Below are positions 1 through 4,963 of a DNA stretch of 6,159 bases, piece after piece. Under the pieces are notes generated by a model. It saw only the letters and a program-made list of their open reading frames with translations, made no database searches and had not been told where the DNA came from. This stretch comes from Chloroflexi bacterium RBG_16_51_16 (GTDB taxonomy: Bacteria > Chloroflexota > Anaerolineae > Anaerolineales > Villigracilaceae), in contig MGNL01000018.1 of the NCBI GenBank assembly GCA_001796785.1, forward strand, positions 8,681 to 14,839. The letters are read 5' to 3'. Within the stretch, counting starts at the first letter, position 1, and each line of letters begins with the position of its first letter. A program made the translations under genes and the position numbers.

Positions 1-696
1 CTTCAGGGATTCGACCGGCGTCATTCCCCAGTTCGTCGGACAGGTCGAGAGCAGCTCGACCATGGAAAATCCCAAGCCGCGCACCTGCGTTTCGAAAGCC
101 GTGCGGATGGCTTTTTTGGCCAAACGGATGTTCTTTGGGTCGTGCAGGGAGCGTCTGACGACGTAGCCGACACCCTGGAGTGTAGCAAGCATCTCAGCCA
201 TCTGGATCGGATAGCCCTGGGTTTCCACATCCCGACCGTTCGGGGACGAAGTTGTCTTCATGCCCGGCAGGGTGGTCGGAGCCATCTGACCGCCGGTCAT
301 TCCGTAGTTGGCATTGTTGATGAAGATCACCGTGATATTCTCACCCCGCCCAGCGGCATGGACGATCTCACCCATACCAATGGAAGCCAGGTCGCCGTCA
401 CCCTGGTACGTGAACACGATCCGATCCGGCAGTACGCGTTTCAAGCCGGTGGCCATAGCCGGCGCGCGGCCATGAGGCGCTTCGACAAAATCGGTATCGA
501 AATAATTGTAGGCAAATACGGAACAGCCTACCGGTGCCACCCCGATGGTCCTATCGATGACATCCATTTCCTCGAGTACCTCAGCGATCAGGCGATGGGC
601 TACACCGTGGGTGCAGCCGGGGCAGTAATGGGTGGGTGTGTCCGTAAATCCTGCAGGACGATCGTATACCAAATTATTTGGAACGGAATTTGACAT
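1..696 (-). CDS. 2-oxoacid:ferredoxin oxidoreductase, TPP-binding beta subunit (KorB/VorA type), C-terminus cut by window edge
   Basis: This subunit binds thiamine pyrophosphate and carries out oxidative decarboxylation of a 2-oxoacid, passing electrons to ferredoxin. The 232 visible residues contain CPGC at 25-28 (within HYCPGCTHG), Cys58 in APVGCSV and Cys219 in STCPTNWG. These match the four cysteines that hold the proximal [4Fe-4S] cluster in two-subunit and four-subunit enzymes of this family. The TPP/Mg motif is GDGDLASIG (99-107), followed by NNANYGMTGGQ (127-137). The start is firm: an in-frame TGA lies nine bases upstream of the ATG, and GAGG precedes the ATG by four bases. The family is usually about 250-290 residues, so only a short tail is missing. 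It lies 94 bases downstream of the alpha-subunit gene on the same strand. The exact substrate (branched-chain 2-oxoacid, 2-oxoglutarate or other) cannot be read from the sequence. Confidence 0.93.
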   Translation of the reverse strand, partial: MSNSVPNNLVYDRPAGFTDTPTHYCPGCTHGVAHRLIAEVLEEMDVIDRTIGVAPVGCSVFAYNYFDTDFVEAPHGRAPAMATGLKRVLPDRIVFTYQGDGDLASIGMGEIVHAAGRGENITVIFINNANYGMTGGQMAPTTLPGMKTTSSPNGRDVETQGYPIQMAEMLATLQGVGYVVRRSLHDPKNIRLAKKAIRTAFETQVRGLGFSMVELLSTCPTNWGMTPVESLK

Positions 697-790
697 GCTG
701 CCTCATCCAATATTGATCAATAATTTACTGTGCTTGGTTGGTCTGCGGCTCTGCGGGGTTTCGAATGGATCCGCGAGCTTATCACCCGGA
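697..790 (-). other. Alpha-beta intra-operon gap with a 12-bp palindrome
   Basis: Ninety-four untranslated bases separate the alpha and beta genes, against 32 between ferredoxin and alpha. The gap holds a perfect 12-bp palindrome, TATTGATCAATA, at 711-722, just upstream of the beta ribosome binding site. It also holds a tandem pair of TCTGCGG (742-748 and 750-756 on the plus strand). No terminator (GC stem plus T run) or convincing promoter was seen, so read-through from the alpha gene is the simplest reading. Confidence 0.5.
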
Positions 791-1903
791 TCACCTAGCA
801 GCCACCATGCGCTCGAACCAGGCGTCGCGTGGGTGCATTCCGGTTTTGACTCCCTCACTTGAGATCCGTTCGATTTCACCAAGGATCTCATCCGGGAAAG
901 GAACAATTCCTCCCATCCGGCCATAGAACTCCACCGGTACGCGTCCTTTAACTGACAAGCGTACGTCCTCCAGCATTTGCCCGGAATTCATCTCAACCAC
1001 CAGGAATGCCTGGACGCGGTTTGCCAGCTCATCGATCACTTTATGAGGGAACGGACTGACGGTGATCGGCCTGAACAGACCCACCTTGATCCCTTTTTGG
1101 CGGGCTGCCCTTACGGCCGATAATGCTACGCGGCCGGCTGTGCCGAATCCGATGACCACAAAATCGGCATCCTCCAGGAAATATTCCTTGTAGCGAACTT
1201 CATTAGCCTCGATCTGTCTCCAGCGTTCGAGCAGGCGGAAGTTAGTGACTTCTTCAGCAGCTGGATCAATGTAGATCGAGGATAAGATGCGCCGCTCTTT
1301 ATCACCCTTGCCGCGCACTGCCCAATCCCAATCCTTGCGTTGGACAGGTCGCATCTCAGGCATTTCGATCGGTTCCATCATCTGGCCGACGTTCCCATCC
1401 AGGATCATCATGCAGATGGCCCGGTATTTTTCAGCAAGATCGAAGGACAAGCCCATCAGGTCAACCGCCTCCTGAACGGAACCGGGTGCCAGGACAATGG
1501 GGAAATAGTCGCCATGTCCGCCGCCGTGAACAGCCTGGTTGTAGTCACCCTGGGAGGGAGCGATATTACCCAATCCCGGTCCGCCGCGCATGACATTCAC
1601 GATCACGGCTGGGATTTCCGTCCCGGCTATATATGAGATACCCTCCAACATCAGGCTTACGCCCGGGCTGGATGAGCTGGACATCACCCGTACGCCTGCG
1701 CACGCGGCACCGTATACCATGTTAATGGCGCCCAGTTCGCTTTCAGCCTGTAGGAAAACGCGGCCGAGCTCGGGCATCCGCTTGGAGAGATACTCCAAAA
1801 CCTCGGTTTGCGGGGTGATCGGATAACCAAAATAGGCTTCCAATCCGGCGCGGACAGCAGCTTCAGCGATAGCCTGGTTTCCTTCCCACATTTCACGTGT
1901 CAT
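791..1903 (-). CDS. vorB: 2-oxoacid:ferredoxin oxidoreductase alpha subunit, VorB/KorA type
   Basis: This is the 370-residue alpha subunit, which pairs with the TPP-binding beta subunit to bind the 2-oxoacid and CoA and make acyl-CoA with reduced ferredoxin. The N-terminal pyrimidine-binding domain shows WEGNQAIAEAAVRAG (6-20), the hallmark GYPITPQTE (26-34), QAESELGAINMVYGAA (52-67) and VMRGGPGLGNIAPSQ (104-118). Domain II carries VIGFGTAGR (250-258), LFRPITVSPFP (276-286) and EMNSGQMLEDVR (304-315). Length and motif order match proteins annotated as 3-methyl-2-oxobutanoate dehydrogenase subunit VorB, though KorA homologues are very similar, so the symbol is a family label and not proof of substrate. 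The start was chosen at the ATG with AGGAG ten bases upstream. The same frame stays open up to 2122, but that part overlaps the ferredoxin gene and has no subunit-like sequence. The ferredoxin gene ends 32 bases upstream, so the two are surely co-transcribed. Confidence 0.94.
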   Translation of the reverse strand: MTREMWEGNQAIAEAAVRAGLEAYFGYPITPQTEVLEYLSKRMPELGRVFLQAESELGAINMVYGAACAGVRVMSSSSSPGVSLMLEGISYIAGTEIPAVIVNVMRGGPGLGNIAPSQGDYNQAVHGGGHGDYFPIVLAPGSVQEAVDLMGLSFDLAEKYRAICMMILDGNVGQMMEPIEMPEMRPVQRKDWDWAVRGKGDKERRILSSIYIDPAAEEVTNFRLLERWRQIEANEVRYKEYFLEDADFVVIGFGTAGRVALSAVRAARQKGIKVGLFRPITVSPFPHKVIDELANRVQAFLVVEMNSGQMLEDVRLSVKGRVPVEFYGRMGGIVPFPDEILGEIERISSEGVKTGMHPRDAWFERMVAAR

Positions 1904-1935
1904 GATCGTCAGTCTCCTGAACGCAATTTCCTTTT

Positions 1936-2178
1936 TTATGCCGCGGCTGCAGCAGTTTTGGTGATTTCCCGATAAACGGTAATAGCCGCATCCGGGCATA
2001 CGAGCGCGCAGATGGCGCACCCGGTGCAGCCATCCTTGAAAGTATGTGCAGGGTGGTAGCCCTTCGGGGTCAGGCGGGTCATATCTAACTGCATGACCTC
2101 CTGCGGGCAGGCACTGATGCACAGTTCACATCCTTTACAGAACGTGTCACTTACTTCGATCCAGCCTTTCGCGGCCAT
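1936..2178 (-). CDS. 2x[4Fe-4S] ferredoxin subunit of 2-oxoacid oxidoreductase (KorD/VorD-like delta subunit)
   Basis: This 80-residue protein is the electron-carrying delta subunit that takes electrons from the alpha/beta catalytic core and hands them to free ferredoxin. It has two classical cluster motifs, CKGCELCISACP (Cys14, 17, 20, 24) and CTGCAICALVCP (Cys51, 54, 57, 61), each with the fourth cysteine before proline, so two [4Fe-4S] clusters are expected. The protein ends in a run of five alanines encoded by mixed GCN codons. The start at 2178 is supported by AAGGAG (2189-2184) five bases upstream. An in-frame ATG at 2268 would add 30 residues that do not resemble the family and that contain the dyads of the control region. 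It is the first gene of the minus-strand operon, 32 bases ahead of the alpha subunit. A free-standing ferredoxin is possible, but the context makes the delta-subunit role much more likely. Confidence 0.93.
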   Translation of the reverse strand: MAAKGWIEVSDTFCKGCELCISACPQEVMQLDMTRLTPKGYHPAHTFKDGCTGCAICALVCPDAAITVYREITKTAAAAA

Positions 2179-2211
2179 CAGGTCTCCTTTTGAGAGTAGT
2201 TGGAGATAAAT

Positions 2212-2228
2212 TAGCGGGATTACCGCTA
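2212..2228. promoter_or_regulatory. 17-bp dyad TAGCGG-N5-CCGCTA, possible operator or leader hairpin
   Basis: Arms at 2212-2217 and 2223-2228 are perfectly complementary around GATTA. The centre lies 24 bases from the centre of the neighbouring dyad at 2236-2252, roughly two helical turns, and both have the same 6-5-6 layout with different sequence. If transcription starts near 2226 the dyad sits at the very 5' end of the ferredoxin transcript and could instead form a small hairpin. Confidence 0.3.
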
Positions 2229-2232
2229 CTCG

Positions 2233-2241
2233 ATTATGACA
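2233..2241 (-). promoter_or_regulatory. Candidate extended -10 for the ferredoxin/oxidoreductase operon
   Basis: Read on the minus strand, TGTCATAAT carries a TGn extension and CATAAT, which matches the -10 consensus in five of six bases. No good -35 lies 16-18 bases upstream, so this is a weak call. Transcription would start near 2226, about 48 bases ahead of the ferredoxin ATG. The element overlaps the dyad at 2236-2252, so a protein bound there would be placed to block it. Confidence 0.3.
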
Positions 2242-2252
2242 ACAGGTGTCAT
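2236..2252. promoter_or_regulatory. 17-bp dyad ATGACA-N5-TGTCAT, possible operator
   Basis: Two perfect six-base arms (2236-2241 and 2247-2252) flank five bases (ACAGG). The dyad overlaps the candidate -10 of the oxidoreductase operon. That placement and symmetry fit a dimeric repressor site, but no regulator gene is in the window and I cannot assign it to a known regulator family. Confidence 0.35.
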
Positions 2253-2287
2253 GGGTGAGTAGTGCCATGCGTCATTTTTCATTGCTA

Positions 2288-2352
2288 CAAACGTCCTAAC
2301 CTTAAATTGGGGTGGTTTAACCTTCATCATTGATGAAAGGGCTTGACGTTTG
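2288..2352. repeat. Nested inverted and direct repeats
   Basis: The outer arms CAAACGTC (2288-2295) and GACGTTTG (2345-2352) are a perfect 8-bp inverted repeat. Inside lie TTCATCATTGATGAA (2323-2337), a 7-1-7 palindrome, and TTAAA/TTTAA arms at 2302-2306 and 2316-2320. There are also two direct copies of TAACCTT at 2297-2303 and 2318-2324, spaced 21 bases apart. The block lies between the two promoters. It could be a regulator-binding cluster or a foldable RNA segment. The function is unknown. Confidence 0.35.
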
Positions 2353-2500
2353 CTTAACTGTTGCGAGTCCAATGCTCGTGGATGAAATCCGGGAATGCCC
2401 TTTTTATTCCAGAGGTCGATTTCTTCCCGTTTGGAATAATGTTACTACCCAAGAGGATGGTAAATTCCTGAGATGTCACCCCGAAAACATAGAAAATTGA
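2333..2500 (+). CDS. Doubtful small ORF, 55 residues, unrecognised
   Basis: An ATG at 2333 opens 55 codons ending in a TGA that overlaps the -35 box of the downstream promoter. A second in-frame ATG at 2372 would give 42 residues. The product is hydrophilic, has three cysteines (including ECPFYSRGRFLP and FLRCHPEN), no signal peptide and no membrane segment. Neither start has a good ribosome binding site: the nearest purine-rich stretch, GGGGTGG at 2309-2315, is 17 bases from the first ATG. I do not recognise a family. An open frame of this size can occur by chance, so this is a candidate only. Confidence 0.17.
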   Translation: MKGLDVCLTVASPMLVDEIRECPFYSRGRFLPVWNNVTTQEDGKFLRCHPENIEN

Positions 2501-2523
2501 CTCCCAAAGCCGAGTGGTAGAAT
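2497..2523 (+). promoter_or_regulatory. Sigma70-like promoter with extended -10 for the membrane-protein gene
   Basis: TTGACT at 2497-2502 matches the -35 consensus in five of six bases. TAGAAT at 2518-2523 matches the -10 in five of six and is directly preceded by TGG, an extended -10 (TGn). The spacer is 15 bases, short of the usual 17, which the TGn element could compensate. Transcription would begin near 2530, leaving a leader of about 25 bases with the AGGAG site before the ATG at 2554. No sequence downstream suggests a second promoter before the thiolase gene. Confidence 0.6.
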
Positions 2524-2553
2524 CCTGTCATCCCCATTTTGATAGGAGATCGG

Positions 2554-4947
2554 ATGAAGATCGACGGGGACAACAAGCAGTTAACCGTTTTCGCCGCGAT
2601 CTTTTTACTATCCGGTGCCGCCGGGTTGATCTATGAAGTGGTGTGGGAGCGGCTGCTGGAGCTGTACTTTGGCGTCACCAACGTATCCATAATCCTGATC
2701 CTCAGCGCCTATATGGCAGGTCTTGGTTTGGGTTCCCTCGCCGGTGGCCAGCTTTCGCTGCTTACGAAAAAGCCCATCCTTCTCTATGGATTGATTGAAC
2801 TGGGTGTTGCCATCTTCGGCATCCTCAGTCCAAGCTTGATCGTTTGGATAGGATCGGCGACTGCGGGTTCCGCCTATCTGCAGGTCTTTCTGATCAGCTT
2901 TGCCATTCTCTTGATCCCAACCTTCTTAATGGGCATGACCCTGCCGCTGCTTTCCCGAGCATTCGTTCGACGTGTAGAACGGGCTGGTGAGATCGTTGGA
3001 TTGCTGTACGGGATCAACACCCTGGGCGCCGCTCTGGGCGCTTTGCTGGCGGGATTTGTGCTCATCGGTTGGATGGGGCTGAATGGTTCGACATTTTTTG
3101 CATGCGGGCTGAACGTGCTCGCAGGTTTTTCAGCTCTCGCCATCTATCAGGCTCGAACGGATGTGGATCACCCGCTCGCCCGGGTTCGTAAAGCCGCACA
3201 GGTTCGTAGAACCCGATCAATCCCAACTTATATCCCCGGATATGCAACCATCCTTGTTGTTTCCGGAGTCGTCGGATTTTTAGGTTTGGGTTATGAGATC
3301 CTCTGGATCCGCATCCTTGCGATTGTTAATAAAAATACCGTGTACGGATTTCCCGCCATCCTGGGCATTTTCCTGATCGGACTTGCCCTGGGTGGTTATT
3401 ATTTTGGCAAAAAAGCTGATTCCACACGGGATGTGTTTGGACTATTTTGGAAAGTTGAGGCTGGTGTAGCCCTGACGGCTGGCTTGTCCATCCTGGTTTA
3501 TTATGCAGTGCTTGATCTCGAACCGGTGCAAGCGGCACTTCAAAATATCTTCAGGGAAGCGCAAAGACCAGGATCCGTTTTTGTTCTCTCAGGCAATACT
3601 TATGTTTTTTCCCGACGGATTTTATTTGATGAAATGTCGTTCTTCCTTATACCGATCTTGTGGCTGGTATTACCAGCTGGATTTTTTATGGGTGGTGGCT
3701 TGCCGGTATTGGACCGCATGGCGATCCGGAACGCAGACCTGGCGGGGAAGTGGGTCGGCAACGTTCACGTTGCCAACATCATCGGTTCGGTGGCGGGCAC
3801 CCTGATCGTCGGTTTTCTTTTTCTTGACCGCCTTGGTAGCGAATGGACCTTGAAGCTCCTGCTCCTGCTCAGTCTTGGATTTATACTGCTAGGGATTCAA
3901 GGCCGGACAAGATTAAAAGACACAGTGCAGCCTATCCAGGTCGCTGGATTGCTGTCAGTCCTATTCATTGCAGGGATATTGCCCGGGTACAAGAAATTTT
4001 ATGAGCGTTATTTTCAGGCTGGCACCGGAACGGACGCTCCACTGGTTGAGGAGTACGCAGATGGAGTGCTCGCACTCACTGACCGATTTCTTTGGATCAG
4101 AGGCGATGAGCATGGCTCGTATCCATCGGATGGCTCTTACGAACATAATGTGCTGGCCTGCCTGGGGGCTGCCCAACCGAGGCGAGTGTTGATCATCGGC
4201 CTGGGAGGCGGGAATACCGCCTTCTTTCTATCGAAGGCACCGGGGATTGACGAGATCGTGATCGTCGAACTGATGGAAGGCCTGGATGAATTCCTTGACA
4301 AGCATGTTCCCATCGTCCACGAGCTGCTGGCTGACCCGCGGGTCACCTATATCACCGATGACGGTCGTCGTTATCTTTACAGTCATCCGGATGAAAAATA
4401 TGATCTGATCTCGATAGACCCATTGCGCAACTATACCTCCGGACATGACAGCCTGTATTCGGTGGAAGCCCAGGAGTTATATCGGGAGCATCTTACCGAC
4501 CGCGGCATATTTTGCGAATGGCATGATGAAAATTATATTGTTCCCACTACCACAGCCCAGGTGTTTCCAGAAGTGGACACGTTTCGGACGTTCAGCGTAG
4601 CAGGGCTGGCCGCGATGCGTTACGATGTTGAATACATGGATGAGATTGTCACAAATTATATAGAGGCTGAAGGTGACAGGCTGCAAGCAGACGCGGGGGA
4701 ACACCTCCAGACCCACAAGGTTTTACTGTCCTTCGTGCGTGATCAGGCACAGATCCTTGAAGAGGAAAGTGATACAAACTTCCTGACCGATCTCACACCG
4801 TGGTTGGAGTATTATCTGCTCCGGACGCCTGAATATCATCCTTTACGCACCGAATACGATACGTTTAATTCATATATTCACCGTCTGGATGGTTGTAATG
4901 CAGAGTGCAGCGGTATTATGAATCAGAGGGCAGACAAACTGAAATGA
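2554..4947 (+). CDS. Fused polytopic membrane protein / spermidine-synthase-like SAM-binding protein
   Basis: This 797-residue protein belongs by eye to the fused MFS/spermidine synthase family. About 13 hydrophobic segments cover roughly residues 10-475, and a soluble domain follows from about 485. The membrane part is an internal duplication: SGAAGLIYEVVWERLL (20-35) recurs as SGVVGFLGLGYEILWIRIL (237-255), and FLMGMTLPLLSR (124-135) as FFMGGGLPVLDR (377-388). The soluble part has the SAM loop IIGLGGGNT (547-555), Glu572 in VELMEG and TDDGRRYL (601-608). It then has YDLISIDPLR (616-625) and LYSVEAQELY (634-643). Residues that bind or deprotonate the amine in true spermidine synthases are replaced (Asn554, Arg625), so aminopropyl transfer is doubtful and the substrate is unknown. 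The start is the ATG with AGGAG five bases upstream, in preference to an in-frame TTG at 2539 that lies within the leader. The gene ends in tandem TGA TAA, 16 bases before the thiolase gene. Confidence 0.88.
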   Translation: MKIDGDNKQLTVFAAIFLLSGAAGLIYEVVWERLLELYFGVTNVSIILILSAYMAGLGLGSLAGGQLSLLTKKPILLYGLIELGVAIFGILSPSLIVWIGSATAGSAYLQVFLISFAILLIPTFLMGMTLPLLSRAFVRRVERAGEIVGLLYGINTLGAALGALLAGFVLIGWMGLNGSTFFACGLNVLAGFSALAIYQARTDVDHPLARVRKAAQVRRTRSIPTYIPGYATILVVSGVVGFLGLGYEILWIRILAIVNKNTVYGFPAILGIFLIGLALGGYYFGKKADSTRDVFGLFWKVEAGVALTAGLSILVYYAVLDLEPVQAALQNIFREAQRPGSVFVLSGNTYVFSRRILFDEMSFFLIPILWLVLPAGFFMGGGLPVLDRMAIRNADLAGKWVGNVHVANIIGSVAGTLIVGFLFLDRLGSEWTLKLLLLLSLGFILLGIQGRTRLKDTVQPIQVAGLLSVLFIAGILPGYKKFYERYFQAGTGTDAPLVEEYADGVLALTDRFLWIRGDEHGSYPSDGSYEHNVLACLGAAQPRRVLIIGLGGGNTAFFLSKAPGIDEIVIVELMEGLDEFLDKHVPIVHELLADPRVTYITDDGRRYLYSHPDEKYDLISIDPLRNYTSGHDSLYSVEAQELYREHLTDRGIFCEWHDENYIVPTTTAQVFPEVDTFRTFSVAGLAAMRYDVEYMDEIVTNYIEAEGDRLQADAGEHLQTHKVLLSFVRDQAQILEEESDTNFLTDLTPWLEYYLLRTPEYHPLRTEYDTFNSYIHRLDGCNAECSGIMNQRADKLK

Positions 4948-4963
4948 TAAGTTGGAGGCTGGA

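Larger units (their letters stand above)
2179..2553. other. Divergent intergenic control region, 375 bases
   Basis: This stretch separates the minus-strand oxidoreductase operon from the plus-strand membrane-protein gene and must hold both promoters. It contains a good plus-strand promoter at 2497-2523 and a weaker minus-strand extended -10 candidate near 2233-2241. Two 17-bp dyads with the same 6-5-6 layout lie at 2212-2228 and 2236-2252. A dyad-rich block covers 2288-2352. One open frame of 55 codons spans 2333-2500. I see no tRNA, known riboswitch or clear intrinsic terminator in it. Confidence 0.7.

Noticed and set aside
142..693. A 183-codon plus-strand open frame over the beta subunit
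   Set aside because: It lies fully antisense to a gene with clear TPP and cysteine motifs, and its translation has no recognisable domain.
1904..2122. N-terminal extension of the alpha subunit to 2122
   Set aside because: It runs through the ferredoxin gene in another frame. The ATG at 1903 has its own AGGAG and begins exactly where family similarity begins.
2179..2268. N-terminal extension of the ferredoxin to an ATG at 2268
   Set aside because: The added 30 residues do not look like the family, while AAGGAG sits five bases before the ATG at 2178.
2391..2405. GGG-AATG-CCC followed by five T, resembling an intrinsic terminator
   Set aside because: The stem is only three base pairs and no gene upstream on the plus strand needs ending there, apart from the doubtful small frame, which runs through it.
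2339..2410. Possible tRNA or known small RNA in the intergenic region
   Set aside because: No T-loop motif, no CCA or acceptor pairing and no cloverleaf could be drawn; only short weak stems such as CGAG/CTCG at 2364-2378.
2539..2553. TTG start at 2539 for the membrane protein
   Set aside because: Choosing it would put the AGGAG inside the coding region. The ATG at 2554 has ideal spacing from that site.
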